Assembly (NCBI RefSeq): GCF_014193375.1
Contig: NZ_JACHZF010000018.1
Coordinates: forward strand, 1 to 64,000
Direction of reading: 5' to 3'
DNA: 64,000 nt
Source of the DNA: Halomonas campaniensis
GTDB lineage: Bacteria; Pseudomonadota; Gammaproteobacteria; Pseudomonadales; Halomonadaceae
Position 1 is the first letter of the stretch. Each line of letters starts with the position of its first letter. The notes beneath the pieces are model-generated. The model saw only the letters and a program-made list of their open reading frames with translations, was not told where the DNA came from and searched no databases. A program made the position numbers and the translations under genes. This document shows, one piece after another, positions 36,084-44,873 of the stretch.

Positions 36084-36491
36084 ATGAACACGACAGTCGA
36101 CGAACGTACGCCCGACCATGACGAGATCGTCCGCGTGGTGCAGGGCTATGTGGAGGGCTTTCAGGGTCGTCGGGACAAGCTCGAGGAGGCCTTCCACGAG
36201 GACGCTTGGATCCTGGCAGTGGACGCCGAGGGCGGCTTCAGCAAGGACCTGATCAGCGACCGCTTCGAGCGCTGGGCGGCCAGCCACCGGCAGGTGCGCG
36301 GTCGCGTCATCCAGGTGACCCAGGCCGGCGAGGTGGCCAGCGTGCTGCTGGGCTTCGACAACACCGAGACCCCGGCCGACTCCTGGGTGGACGTGCTGGC
36401 GCTGCTCAAGCTCGACGGCCGCTGGCAGATCACCCACAAGAGCGCCGTGCACAGCACCCGGGCGGCCTGGGCAAGCCCGGTCGCGTCCTGA
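36084..36491 (+). CDS. NTF2-like (SnoaL/lumazine-binding type) small protein
   Basis: 135-residue protein with the pattern of a cone-shaped NTF2-like fold: an N-terminal helix pair DEIVRVVQGYVEGFQGRRDKLEEAF, the HEDAWILAVDAEGGF strand region and the closing DSWVDVLALLKLDGRWQITHKSAVHS, characteristic of the putative lumazine-binding family. Such proteins act as small isomerases, hydrolases or ligand carriers, often next to catabolic genes. AGGAGGGGAAG precedes the ATG. It follows the BKACE terminator, so it may be expressed separately. Function unknown. Confidence 0.7.
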   Translation: MNTTVDERTPDHDEIVRVVQGYVEGFQGRRDKLEEAFHEDAWILAVDAEGGFSKDLISDRFERWAASHRQVRGRVIQVTQAGEVASVLLGFDNTETPADSWVDVLALLKLDGRWQITHKSAVHSTRAAWASPVAS

Positions 36492-36507
36492 ATCAGGCTT
36501 GAGACTG

Positions 36508-36532
36508 GCGGGCGCCGATCGAGCGCCCGCCT
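36508..36532. terminator. Bidirectional terminator between convergent genes
   Basis: GGCGGGCGC (36508-36516) and GCGCCCGCC (36524-36532) form a 9-bp stem with a 7-base loop between the NTF2-like gene and the sigma-54 activator gene. Confidence 0.6.
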
Positions 36533-38242
36533 TCAGCGCAGCCCGTACTTCTTCAGCCGGTAGGCGTAGGCGGGGCGGGTCATGCCCAGGCGGCGAGCGG
36601 CGGCGGCGATATTGCCGTCACTTGCGGCCTGGGCCGCCACCAGCATCTCCCTCTCGATATCCTCCGGCGTCAGCCCGGCGTCGAACAGCGCCTGGATATG
36701 CCGGCGAGGCGAGGCGTCCTCGTGCGAGGCGTCCGCCGACTCGACCAGGCGCCCCTGGTCGTCCAGCCCCTGGCTCTTCTCCCGCTGCAGCGTCGGCACC
36801 TGGTAGTCGCCGAACAGCGCACGCTCGGTGATGTGCTTGTGATCCGCGGTCAGGATCACGCCGCGCTCGATGGTGTTCTTGAGCTCGCGCACGTTGCCCG
36901 GCCAGGCGTACTGGAGCATGGCCGCGCGCGCCTGGTCGGAGAAGCCGAGGGTGCGCCGCTGGTAGTGGTGCTCGCAGCGGGCGAGGAAGTGCTCGGCCAG
37001 GGCGGAAGTGTCCTCGCGGCGCTCGCGCAGGGGCGGCACCGTCAGGGTGAAGGCGTTGAGGCGGAAGAACAGGTCACGGCGGAAGCGGCCCTCCTCGACG
37101 CGCTGGTGAAGATCGGTGTGGGTGGCGGCCACCACCCGGACATCCACCTCCCTGACCTCCTGGCCGCCGACGCGCTCGATCTGATGCTCCTGCAGGGCGC
37201 GCAGCAACGCCGCCTGGGCGCGGGGCGAGAGCTCGGCCAGCTCATCCAGGAAGAGAGTGCCCCCGTGGGCGCGCTCGAAGCGCCCGAGGCGTGACTGGGT
37301 CGCGCCGGTGTAGGCGCCCTTCTCCACGCCGAACAGCTCCGACTCGATCAGCTCCGGCGGGATGGCGGCACAGTTGACGGCGATGAAGGGGCCCTCGGCG
37401 CGCTGGCTGTGGTCGTGCAGGCGCCGGGCCAGGATCTCCTTGCCGGTGCCGGTCTCGCCCAGCAGCAGCACCGGCACCTCGGCGGCGGCGGCGCTGTCGA
37501 GCATGGCGAGCATCTCGCGAAAGGCCGGGGCCGAACCGATGGGGCCCCAGTCCTCGTCGCGGGGTCGCCGGGCGAGATCTCCCTCCAGGGTGGCCACCCG
37601 AGCCTGCAGGTCGTAGAGCTCGTCGATCAGCGGGGCTTCGCGCAGCAGGGCCGAGAAGGCCTCATGATCCGACCACTCCTCGGCAAACCGCCCTTCGATG
37701 CGGCACTGGGCATCGCCGCAGCCCATGCACTCCACTTCCCGATACTGCACCTCGCGTCCCAGCAGCTGGGTGGCATAGCCGGAGGCGTAGCCCAGCAGCG
37801 TCCAGCAGACCGGGGTGGCCTGCACGCCCCGGGGGCGCCACACCTCCACCTCGAAGGAGCCCTTCCAGATGAACTCGCTGTGGAAGCGGTTGTGCTCGGG
37901 GTCGATCTCGACCCGGACCGGGATCGCCTGCACGTGCCCCTGCAGGGCATGCAGCTGGGGGCCGGCCAGGAAGCTGTCGCGCAGGCCCAGCGCCTTGCCG
38001 CGCAGCGCCTCGCCCAGCTCGGCATCCTGCAGCCCGGAGTAGTAGCCCAGGCGAATGAAGACGCCCCGAGCGCGTTCGATGCCCAGCGTAGTGACCAGCT
38101 CGTTGCGGAAGAAGGCCGATGCCTGAAGAGACATCAGCAGCATGCGCTGCTCGCCCAGCCAGATCTGCCCCTCTTCCGGCAGGAAGCGCAGGGCATCCAT
38201 CAGGTCGCGGGCGCTGGGGTAGTCATGGGGAATGGCGGGCAT
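36533..38242 (-). CDS. Sigma-54-dependent activator of the XylR/DmpR family
   Basis: 569-residue enhancer-binding protein. Domains in order: XylR_N sensor (RFLPEEGQIWLGEQRMLLMS), a V4R domain with the Cys-rich ECMGCGDAQCRIEG, a linker, an AAA+ domain with Walker A LLGETGTGKEI, the sigma-54 loop GAYTGA, GGTLFLDEL, the Arg-finger region RRDLFFRLN and AWPGNVREL, and a C-terminal Fis helix-turn-helix GNIAAAARRLGMTRPAYAYRLKKYG. XylR_N activators bind phenols or alkylbenzenes directly. It faces the p-cresol genes, where a candidate UAS and -24/-12 site are seen. GTG 38278 is an alternative start. GAYTGA replaces the usual GAFTGA. Confidence 0.88.
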   Translation of the reverse strand: MPAIPHDYPSARDLMDALRFLPEEGQIWLGEQRMLLMSLQASAFFRNELVTTLGIERARGVFIRLGYYSGLQDAELGEALRGKALGLRDSFLAGPQLHALQGHVQAIPVRVEIDPEHNRFHSEFIWKGSFEVEVWRPRGVQATPVCWTLLGYASGYATQLLGREVQYREVECMGCGDAQCRIEGRFAEEWSDHEAFSALLREAPLIDELYDLQARVATLEGDLARRPRDEDWGPIGSAPAFREMLAMLDSAAAAEVPVLLLGETGTGKEILARRLHDHSQRAEGPFIAVNCAAIPPELIESELFGVEKGAYTGATQSRLGRFERAHGGTLFLDELAELSPRAQAALLRALQEHQIERVGGQEVREVDVRVVAATHTDLHQRVEEGRFRRDLFFRLNAFTLTVPPLRERREDTSALAEHFLARCEHHYQRRTLGFSDQARAAMLQYAWPGNVRELKNTIERGVILTADHKHITERALFGDYQVPTLQREKSQGLDDQGRLVESADASHEDASPRRHIQALFDAGLTPEDIEREMLVAAQAASDGNIAAAARRLGMTRPAYAYRLKKYGLR

Positions 38243-38357
38243 GGCGGTCTCGCTGAACACCGGGAAGCGAACCGGCACAGGATAGCATCCCGTGTCGCCG
38301 GGCGGGGCCGCGCGGGCGACGAGAACCTGTCGGCGGAGATGCTGATTTGGTCACGGG

Positions 38358-38373
38358 CTCATCAAATGATTAA
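38358..38373. promoter_or_regulatory. Candidate upstream activating sequence for the XylR-type regulator
   Basis: On the minus strand this 16-mer reads TTAATCATTTGATGAG, matching 12 of 16 positions of the XylR-family UAS TTGATCAATTGATCAA. It is about 100 bases upstream of the -24 element, the normal enhancer distance. Confidence 0.45.
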
Positions 38374-38462
38374 GCGAAAATATCGAACACCTGTCCGTCA
38401 AGCGCACGAGAAGGGCCGAAGCGCCTCCCTAGGTCGTTGATGCCTCGCATCTTTCCGAATCC

Positions 38463-38477
38463 GGCACGGTTCTTGAC
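38463..38477 (+). promoter_or_regulatory. Candidate sigma-54 promoter before the p-cresol genes
   Basis: GGCACGGTTCTTGAC has the -24 GG and the TTG of the -12 element at the right distance compared with TGGCACG-N4-TTGC; the -12 GC is GA here, so the match is imperfect. It is about 115 bases upstream of the cytochrome gene. Confidence 0.45.
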
Positions 38478-38592
38478 AGGGTAATGGCGTGGAGCCGGGT
38501 GCTAACCCTTTGTTTTATACGAAAGTATAAGAGTGATGGGCGGCCTGCTCTGCTGATGACATGCCCTTGACGACAAGACGGGTGACACTGAC

Positions 38593-38967
38593 ATGCAACA
38601 CACAAAAACGCCGCCCTCACGGCACCTCTCCGCGTACCGGCTCGGGGCCCTGGCCCTGTTCGGTGCCTTGCTGCTGCCCACCACGCTCTCGGCCGGCGAG
38701 CCGGATGCCCGCGAGCCCGCCGAGGTCTACCGCCAGGTCTGCGCCCACTGCCACGCCCCGGACAAGGCGGTCGGCCCGGTGATCACCAACGCCTTTCCCG
38801 AGGCGGCCCAGGAGGCCTGGGTCAACTACATCCGCATGACCGTGCGCAACGGTCGGGCCGCCATGCCCTCCTTCCGCCCGGCCAAGATCAGCGACACCGA
38901 GCTCGATGCCCTGAGCGCGGCTCTGGCCCGCGGTGATTTTGCCGACACCGCCGCTGGCGAGGAGTGA
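38593..38967 (+). CDS. pchC: c-type cytochrome, likely electron acceptor subunit of p-cresol methylhydroxylase
   Basis: 124-residue exported monohaem cytochrome c. A signal peptide (LGALALFGALLLPTTLSAG) precedes the haem motif CAHCH (50-54), and M91 in AAMPSF is the expected sixth ligand. Size and its place ahead of the flavoprotein gene fit PchC, the small subunit of p-cresol methylhydroxylase that passes electrons from FAD to the respiratory chain in the periplasm. One extra gene (38972) separates it from the flavoprotein. Confidence 0.8.
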   Translation: MQHTKTPPSRHLSAYRLGALALFGALLLPTTLSAGEPDAREPAEVYRQVCAHCHAPDKAVGPVITNAFPEAAQEAWVNYIRMTVRNGRAAMPSFRPAKISDTELDALSAALARGDFADTAAGEE

Positions 38968-38971
38968 GGCC

Positions 38972-39511
38972 ATGAAACTGACGCGTCGACAGCTGCTCAA
39001 GAATGGCCTGCTGCTGGGCTCGGCGGTACCGCTGACCATGGCCGCCGCTTGGGCCGGCCAGGCGACCCCGGGCGGGGCGCCCATCCATGGGGCGATTCGC
39101 CTCTACGGCGTGGACCGCTCGGCCACCGAGCTGGGCCTGGGGCTGCGCCAGCAGGGCTGGGAGCCGCGCTACGAGGGGCGCCTCGACCCCCTGGCGCTCA
39201 ATGCGCTGCCGGCGGGGACCCTGATCACCGGCTTCACCGATGAGGCGGGCCTGGTGCTGCTGACCAGCCTGCTGGCCGGCCGGGGACAGATCCTGGCCCT
39301 GGGGCGCCATGACGAGGGTCGCCACCACCTGGTGAGCCACCGCGGCCCGGTCGCCGAGCCGCTGGCGCTCTCCGGCGGCAGCTGGCAGTCCGCTCTGGGA
39401 CGCGAGTACGCCCGCCTGGCGCTGGCCGGCGCGGCCGGTCGCGAGGCGCGCCAGTTCCGCCGCCCTGCCGATACCGGTGCCCGCGAGCTGAGCTTCCTGG
39501 TCCGGGTCTGA
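38972..39511 (+). CDS. Unrecognised exported protein with twin-arginine-like signal
   Basis: 179 residues. The N terminus MKLTRRQLLKNGLLLGSAVPLTMAAAWA looks like a Tat signal (TRRQLLKNG with a hydrophobic stretch and an AWA cleavage site). The mature part, about 150 residues, has no family motif I recognise; it is rich in Leu, Gly and Arg with short strands such as GTLITGFTDEAGLVLLTSLLAG. GAGGAGTGAGG fixes ATG 38972. Lying between the cytochrome and flavoprotein genes, it probably assists assembly, cofactor insertion or export of the methylhydroxylase. That role is inferred from position only. Confidence 0.6.
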   Translation: MKLTRRQLLKNGLLLGSAVPLTMAAAWAGQATPGGAPIHGAIRLYGVDRSATELGLGLRQQGWEPRYEGRLDPLALNALPAGTLITGFTDEAGLVLLTSLLAGRGQILALGRHDEGRHHLVSHRGPVAEPLALSGGSWQSALGREYARLALAGAAGREARQFRRPADTGARELSFLVRV

Positions 39512-39542
39512 GCCCCTACTACAACAAGCGAGAGAACACCCC

Positions 39543-41093
39543 ATGAGCACGACACAGCGCATTCTTCCCAAGGGCGTCAGCGAGGCGGACTTCGACACCG
39601 CCCTGAGCCGTTTTCGCGAGATTGTCGGGGCCGACAGCGTCCTGACCGAAGGGAGCCAGCTGGCGCCCTACACCAAGATCATGATGGCCGGCGACGACCG
39701 CGACTACATTCCCTCGGCGGCGGTGATGCCGACCAGCGCCGAGCAGGTCCAGGCGATCGTGCGCACCTGCAACGAGTTCAAGGTGCCGATCTGGACCATC
39801 TCCACCGGCAAGAACCTGGGCTACGGCTCGGCGGCGCCGGGGGAGACCGGCCAGGTGATCCTCGACCTGCACCGCATGAATCGCATCCTCGAGGTGGATC
39901 CGGACTCCTGCACCGCGTTGGTGGAGCCCGGCGTCACCTACCAGCAGCTCTACGACTACATCCAGGAGAAGGGCCACAAGCTGTGGCTCTCGGTGCCGGC
40001 CCCCTCGGCCATCGCCGGCCCGGTGGGTAACACCCTGGATCGCGGCGTGGGCTACACCCCCTATGGCGAGCACTTCATGTTCCAGTGCGGCATGGAGGTG
40101 GTGCTGGCCAACGGCGAGATGATCCGTACCGGGATGGGCGGCATCGAGAACTCGACCTCCTGGCAGGTTTTCAAGTGGGGCTATGGCCCCTACCTGGACG
40201 GCCTCTTCTCACAGTCCAACTACGGCGTCGTCACCAAGATGGGGCTGTGGCTGATGCCGGAGCCGCCGGCCTATCGCCCCTTCCTGATCCAGTACCCCGA
40301 TCCGGAGGATATCGAGGAGATCGTCGAGATCATGCGCCCGCTGCGCATCGCGCAGATCATCCCCAACGCCGTGGTGATCGTGCACACCCTGTGGGATGCC
40401 GGTACCCACGTGGAGCGCAAGGCCTACTACGACGGCACCGAGTCCATCCCGCGGGAGGCCATCGAGCGCATCAAGCAGGACGAGGGGATCGGCGAGTGGA
40501 ACATCTACGCCGCCCTCTACGGCACGCCGGAGCAGATCGAGGTCAACTGGAACATCATCGAGCAGGCCTTCAGCAAGAGCGGCAAGGCCCAGATCATGTT
40601 CGGCGCGGAAGCCGAGAAGCGCGGCGGCGGCTTCGAGTACCGTTCGGCGCTGATGAAGGGTGAGATGAACCTGCAGGAGTTCGGCCTCTATAACTGGCGC
40701 GGGGGCGGCGGCTCCATGTGGTTCGCCCCGGTCTCCCAGGCCAAGGGCAGCGAGACCCGCGACCAGACCGAGCTGGCTCAGCAGATCCTCGGCAAGTACG
40801 GCTTCGACTACGTGGCCGAGTACATCGTCGGCTGGCGCGATATGCACCACGTCATCGACCTGCTCTACAACCGCCAGGACCCGGAGGAGACCCGGCGCGC
40901 CCACGACTGCTTCGCCGAGCTGATCGACGAGTTCGCCAAGCGCGGCTATGGCCTCTACCGTACCAACAACGAGTTCATGGAGCAGGTGGCCGGCACCTTC
41001 GGCGAGCCGCTGCGCGAGGTACACACCACCCTGAAGCGTGCCCTGGACCCCAACGGGATTCTCTCCCCGGGCAAGTCCGGCATTCGCCTGTAA
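39543..41093 (+). CDS. pchF: 4-cresol dehydrogenase (hydroxylating) flavoprotein subunit
   Basis: 516-residue FAD oxidase of the vanillyl-alcohol oxidase family. The FAD-binding half includes STGKNLGYGSAAPGETGQ and GNTLDRGVGYTPYGEHF with GMEVVLANGEMIRTGMGG, and LFSQSNYGVVTKMGLWLMPEP, all hallmarks shared by VAO and PchF. It oxidises p-cresol, with water addition, to 4-hydroxybenzyl alcohol and 4-hydroxybenzaldehyde. No signal peptide is visible, as in PchF, which is carried to the periplasm with its partner. 4-Ethylphenol methylhydroxylase or eugenol hydroxylase are alternative specificities. Confidence 0.85.
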   Translation: MSTTQRILPKGVSEADFDTALSRFREIVGADSVLTEGSQLAPYTKIMMAGDDRDYIPSAAVMPTSAEQVQAIVRTCNEFKVPIWTISTGKNLGYGSAAPGETGQVILDLHRMNRILEVDPDSCTALVEPGVTYQQLYDYIQEKGHKLWLSVPAPSAIAGPVGNTLDRGVGYTPYGEHFMFQCGMEVVLANGEMIRTGMGGIENSTSWQVFKWGYGPYLDGLFSQSNYGVVTKMGLWLMPEPPAYRPFLIQYPDPEDIEEIVEIMRPLRIAQIIPNAVVIVHTLWDAGTHVERKAYYDGTESIPREAIERIKQDEGIGEWNIYAALYGTPEQIEVNWNIIEQAFSKSGKAQIMFGAEAEKRGGGFEYRSALMKGEMNLQEFGLYNWRGGGGSMWFAPVSQAKGSETRDQTELAQQILGKYGFDYVAEYIVGWRDMHHVIDLLYNRQDPEETRRAHDCFAELIDEFAKRGYGLYRTNNEFMEQVAGTFGEPLREVHTTLKRALDPNGILSPGKSGIRL

Positions 41094-41130
41094 CCGTCCG
41101 TCGATGAACCGACCGTAAGGAAGAGATCAG

Positions 41131-42597
41131 ATGAGCACTGCATACAGCGACTTTCAGCTTCAGCCCATCGCCGGCGAGTGGCGCAAGGGCAGCGGCGAGC
41201 GCACCGCCCGCGTGACCAGCCCCTACGACGGCAGCGAGCTGCTCGAGATCCAGCTGGCCACTCGGGATGACCTCGACGCCGCCTTCCTGGCCGCCGAGAA
41301 GGCTCAGGCCGCCTGGGCGGCGACCCCGCCGGCCCAGCGCAGCGCCCTGCTGCAGCGCGTTGTGGCGATCTTCGATGCCCGCAAGGAGGAGATCATCGAC
41401 TGGCTGATCCGCGAGTCGGGCAGTACCCGACTCAAGGCCAACGTCGAGTGGGGTGCGGCCCGCGGGATCACCCTGGAGGCCGCCAGCATGCCGGGCCGGG
41501 TCCACGGCATGACCCTGGCCTCCAACGTGCCGGGCAAGGAGAACCGCGTCTATCGCAAGCCCCTGGGCGTGGTCGGCGTGATCAGCCCCTGGAACTTCCC
41601 GCTGCACCTCTCCCAGCGCTCCATCGCCCCGGCGCTGGCCCTGGGCAATGCCGTGGTGGTCAAGCCGGCCAGCGACACGCCGGTCACCGGCGGCCTGCTG
41701 CTGGCGAAGATCTTCGAGGAGGCCGGCCTGCCCGAGGGGCTGCTCAGCGTGGTGGTGGGTGCCGGCAGCGAGATCGGCGACGCCTTCGTCGAGCACCGGG
41801 TGCCGCGCCTGATCTCCTTCACCGGCTCCACCCAGGTGGGCCGCGGCATCGGCCGCATCGCCAGCGGCGGCGAGCATATCAAGAAGGTCTCCCTGGAGCT
41901 GGGCGGCAATAGCCCCTTCGTGGTGCTGGACGACGCCGATATCGAGCAGGCGGTGAATGCCGCGGCCATGGGCAAGTTCCTGCACCAGGGCCAGATCTGC
42001 ATGGCGGTCAACCGCATCATCGTGGACGAGAGCCGCTATGACGCCTTCGTCGAGCGCTTCGTGGAGAAGGTCAAGGGGCTCCAGGTGGGCGACCCCGATG
42101 ACATGGCCACCGTGGTGGGCCCGGTGATCAACGCCAAGCAGCGCGAGGGGCTGGAGGAGAAGATCGCCACCGCCAAGCGCGAGGGCGCGACCGTGCTGCT
42201 GGAGGGCGAGATCCAGGGTCAGCTGGTGCCGCCCCATGTGTTCGGCGACGTCACCGCGGAGATGGAGATCAGCCGCGAGGAGATCTTCGGTCCGCTGGTG
42301 GGCATCCAGAAGGCCCGCGACGAGGCCCACGCCCTGGAACTGGCTAACGGCACAGAGTACGGCCTCTCCAGCGCGGTGTTCAGCGGCGACCTGGCCCGCG
42401 GCCTGCGCTTCGCCCAGGGCATCAAGGCGGGCATGACCCACGTCAACGACATGCCGGTCAACGATGAGGCTCACGTGCCCTTCGGCGGTGAGAAGAACTC
42501 CGGCCTGGGCCGCTTCAACGGCGACTGGGCCATCGAGGAGTTCACCACCGACCACTGGATCAGCGTGCAGCACGCGCCGCGTGGCTATCCCTTCTGA
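41131..42597 (+). CDS. Aromatic aldehyde dehydrogenase (4-hydroxybenzaldehyde/benzaldehyde type)
   Basis: 488-residue NAD(P)-dependent aldehyde dehydrogenase. [12 protein letters not shown] (N155), [16 protein letters not shown], the general base E256 in LELGGN and nucleophile C290 in GQICMAVNR are all in place. The GQICM wording and GGHSPF-like GGNSPF are common in benzaldehyde and vanillin dehydrogenases. It should oxidise 4-hydroxybenzaldehyde to 4-hydroxybenzoate. It follows the flavoprotein gene by 37 bases in the same operon. Confidence 0.87.
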   Translation: MSTAYSDFQLQPIAGEWRKGSGERTARVTSPYDGSELLEIQLATRDDLDAAFLAAEKAQAAWAATPPAQRSALLQRVVAIFDARKEEIIDWLIRESGSTRLKANVEWGAARGITLEAASMPGRVHGMTLASNVPGKENRVYRKPLGVVGVISPWNFPLHLSQRSIAPALALGNAVVVKPASDTPVTGGLLLAKIFEEAGLPEGLLSVVVGAGSEIGDAFVEHRVPRLISFTGSTQVGRGIGRIASGGEHIKKVSLELGGNSPFVVLDDADIEQAVNAAAMGKFLHQGQICMAVNRIIVDESRYDAFVERFVEKVKGLQVGDPDDMATVVGPVINAKQREGLEEKIATAKREGATVLLEGEIQGQLVPPHVFGDVTAEMEISREEIFGPLVGIQKARDEAHALELANGTEYGLSSAVFSGDLARGLRFAQGIKAGMTHVNDMPVNDEAHVPFGGEKNSGLGRFNGDWAIEEFTTDHWISVQHAPRGYPF

Positions 42598-42663
42598 GAC
42601 CGCGTGCACCGGGCCACCTCGGGGTGGCCCGGCTTTCGAATCATCAAGGCGAGGAGACTATCC

Positions 42664-43755
42664 ATGCAGATCAAGGCAGCTGTGACCCAGGCGCTGGGGC
42701 ATGACTTCGAATGGCAGGCGGTCGAGCTGGCCGAGCCCGCCCTGGGCGAGATTCGCGTGCGCATCGTGGCCACGGGCGTCTGCCATACTGATGCGGTGGC
42801 CCGGGATCTGGGCATCGCGCCCTTCCCCATCGTGCTGGGCCACGAGGGGGCCGGCGTGGTGGAGGCACTCGGCGAGGGGGTGACCGGGCTCGAGGTGGGC
42901 GACCACGTGGTGCTGTCGTTTGGCCACTGTGGCGGCTGCGGCCACTGCCTGACCGGCCACCCCACCGTCTGCGATACCTTCAACGCGCTCAACTTCGGCG
43001 GCGCCATGGATGACGGCAGCCACCGCCTGGCACGGGACGGCGAGGCGCTGGCCACCTTCTTCGGCCAGTCGTCGTTTGCCACCCATGCCGTGGTCAGCGC
43101 CCGCAACGCGGTCAAGGTCGACCCGGAGGTGGACCTGGCGCTGCTGGGCCCGCTGGGCTGCGGCATCCAGACCGGCGCCGGCACCGTGCTCAACCGGCTC
43201 AAGCCCGAGTTCGGGTCGAGCCTGGTGGTCTATGGCTGCGGGGCCGTAGGGCTCTCCGCCATCATGGCGGCCCGCATTGCCGGCTGCCGGCACATCATTG
43301 CGGTGGACGTTCACGACAGCCGTCTCGAGCTGGCCCGTGAGCTGGGTGCTACCCATGCGATCAACGGCCAGCAGGAAGACACCATCGAGCGGGTGCGTGA
43401 GATCACCGGTGGCGGCAGCCAGTTCGCCGTCGAGACCACCGGGGTGCCGGTGGTGGTGCGCCAGTCGCTGCAGGCGCTCAAGCCGCTGGGCGTCTCGGCC
43501 ATCGTCGGCGTCACCCCCGAGGTGACCCTGGACGTGCACCACGACCTGATGGCCGAGGGCAAGTCGATGATCGGGGTGATCGAGGGCGACTCCGTGCCGC
43601 GGGTCTTCATCCCGCAGCTGGTGGCCTACTTCAAGGAGGGGCGCTTCCCCTTCGATCGGCTGGTGAAGTTCTACGCCCCCGAGCAGATCAACGAGGCCTT
43701 CGAGGACTCGAAGAACGGCACCACCGTCAAGCCGGTGCTGAAGATCGCCGACTGA
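42664..43755 (+). CDS. Zinc aryl-alcohol dehydrogenase
   Basis: 363-residue medium-chain alcohol dehydrogenase similar to benzyl alcohol dehydrogenase XylB. Catalytic zinc ligands C40 and H60 (GHEGAG), structural zinc cysteines C89, C92, C95 and C103, and the NAD motif GCGAVG are present; VDVHDSRLELA after beta-2 suggests NAD. GAGGAG before ATG 42664 fixes the start. It would oxidise 4-hydroxybenzyl alcohol to the aldehyde. Last gene of the p-cresol operon, followed by a strong terminator. Confidence 0.88.
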   Translation: MQIKAAVTQALGHDFEWQAVELAEPALGEIRVRIVATGVCHTDAVARDLGIAPFPIVLGHEGAGVVEALGEGVTGLEVGDHVVLSFGHCGGCGHCLTGHPTVCDTFNALNFGGAMDDGSHRLARDGEALATFFGQSSFATHAVVSARNAVKVDPEVDLALLGPLGCGIQTGAGTVLNRLKPEFGSSLVVYGCGAVGLSAIMAARIAGCRHIIAVDVHDSRLELARELGATHAINGQQEDTIERVREITGGGSQFAVETTGVPVVVRQSLQALKPLGVSAIVGVTPEVTLDVHHDLMAEGKSMIGVIEGDSVPRVFIPQLVAYFKEGRFPFDRLVKFYAPEQINEAFEDSKNGTTVKPVLKIAD

Positions 43756-43776
43756 CCCTGCTTATGCGGCCATCAC

Positions 43777-43813
43777 GAGGGGGCATCTGCCAGGGCAGGT
43801 GCCCCCTCTTTCT
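43777..43813 (+). terminator. Rho-independent terminator after the p-cresol operon
   Basis: GAGGGGGCATCTGC (43777-43790) pairs over 14 positions with 43795-43808 (one G-T pair), loop of four, then TTTCT. Confidence 0.85.
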
Positions 43814-44510
43814 ATTCGGCGAACATCGCGAAGAGCAGGCCGCGCAGCCAGCGGTTGCCGGCGTCGCGGTGGTAGCGGCGGTGCCAGAAGAGGTTGATGG
43901 GGATCTCGGGAAAGGGCAGGGGGTGCTCGCGCACCGCCAGGCCGAAGCGTCTCCGGGTCGCCTCGGCGAACTTGTCGGTCACCGTCACCACCAGGTCGCT
44001 CTCGCTGATGATGTAGGGCACGGCGGCGAAGTGGGGCAGCTGCAGGCGGACCGGGCGGTCGATGCCCGCCCGGGCGAGCTGCTCCTCGACGATGCCGTGC
44101 CCGGTGGCCTTCGCCACCACCACCGCGTGGGTGGCCGCCATGAAGGCCTCCATGCTGAAGTCGCCCGCCGCCAGCGGGTGGCCCGCCCGCATCAGGCAGA
44201 CATAGCGCTGCACGAAGAGCCGCTACTGGTAGAAGCCTGCCCCCAGCTGGGGGATCAGGCCAACGGCCAGGTCGATCCGCCCCTCCTCCATCTCCCGTTT
44301 CAGGTCCTCCCGATGGCTGCGCACCGTGCTGAGCCGGATGCCGGGCGCCTCCCTGGCCAGGTGCTCGAGCAGCCGCGGCAGGAAGACGATCTCGCCGATA
44401 TCGGTCATCGCCAGTTGGAAGGTGCGCTCGCTGCTGGCCGGTTCGAAGTCATCGCGCAGGTTGAGGGTCTCATGCAGCCGGCCCAGCGCCTCGGCGATGC
44501 CGGGATGATG
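43812..44510 (-). pseudogene. LysR family regulator, broken (no HTH, internal amber stop)
   Basis: The minus strand encodes a LysR effector domain: TFQLAMTDIGEIVFLPRLLEHLAREAPGI, then EEGRIDLAVGLIPQLGAGFYQ, a TAG at 44223-44225, and in the same frame RLFVQRYVCLMRAGHPLA through to SDLVVTVTDKFAEA and HRRYHRDAGNRWLRGLLF. Upstream of about 44510 the homology stops, so the DNA-binding domain is gone. One amber codon plus truncation means it cannot work as a regulator. The wording resembles NodD/NahR-type LysR proteins of aromatic operons. Loss fits the IS debris beside it. Confidence 0.8.
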
Positions 44511-44514
44511 CTGA

Positions 44515-44637
44515 TCCGCCCGCGGCGTCGGCGAGGCGGCGTTGGAGACGCGGCTGTTTCAGGCCAAGACACCGCCGCTGCGATTCACGGCACCGGGCTA
44601 CTTCCAGGTCCACCAGGCGCTCAAGCGCAGGGCGTGA
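44515..44637 (+). pseudogene. Fragment of an unknown coding sequence
   Basis: An open stretch without a start, ending at TGA 44637, reads ETRLFQAKTPPLRFTAPGYF and finishes QVHQALKRRA. It looks protein-like and lies between the truncated LysR and the IS21 fragment. I do not recognise the family; it may be the tail of a transposase or another gene brought in by rearrangement. Confidence 0.35.
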
Positions 44638-44645
44638 CCCTGTAA

Positions 44646-44773
44646 CTGGTGTGGGCGGAGCACGACGAGGTTCACGGCGACAAGGCCTACCGGTACAGCC
44701 AGTTCTGCCAGCACTATCGGACGTGGCGAAAGCGGCACAGCATGCGACAAGTCCAGAGGGCCGGTGAGAACAC
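44646..44773 (+). pseudogene. IS21 family IstA fragment
   Basis: The frame reads LVWAEHDEVHGDKAYRYSQF, then CQHYRTWRKRHSMRQVQRAGEN, the short linker just before the DDE domain of IstA transposases (compare 'Y.YS.FC..Y..W.......MRQ.H.AGE'). Nothing before or after it belongs to IstA, so it is a roughly 40-codon remnant cut on its right by the IS256 copy. It differs from the IstA at 60794-62154 and comes from another IS21 subgroup. Confidence 0.7.
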
Positions 44774-44800
44774 GAGCTATGGTGATTTCTGGTGTACGGG
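44774..44800 (+). repeat. IS256 left inverted repeat
   Basis: Imperfect copy of the minus-strand sequence at 46130-46156; about 18 of 27 positions agree, with TCTGGTG shared exactly. Confidence 0.6.
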
Positions 44801-44873
44801 AGGGGGTAGGAAGGGTGGCGTATCCTGTTGATTGATCACGACCAAGATCTCAATCAACACGAGTGGATACGCC

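Noticed and set aside
43764-44645. Plus-strand open frame over the LysR remnant
   Set aside because: The minus strand carries recognisable LysR text; the plus-strand translation is low-complexity and crosses several unrelated remnants.
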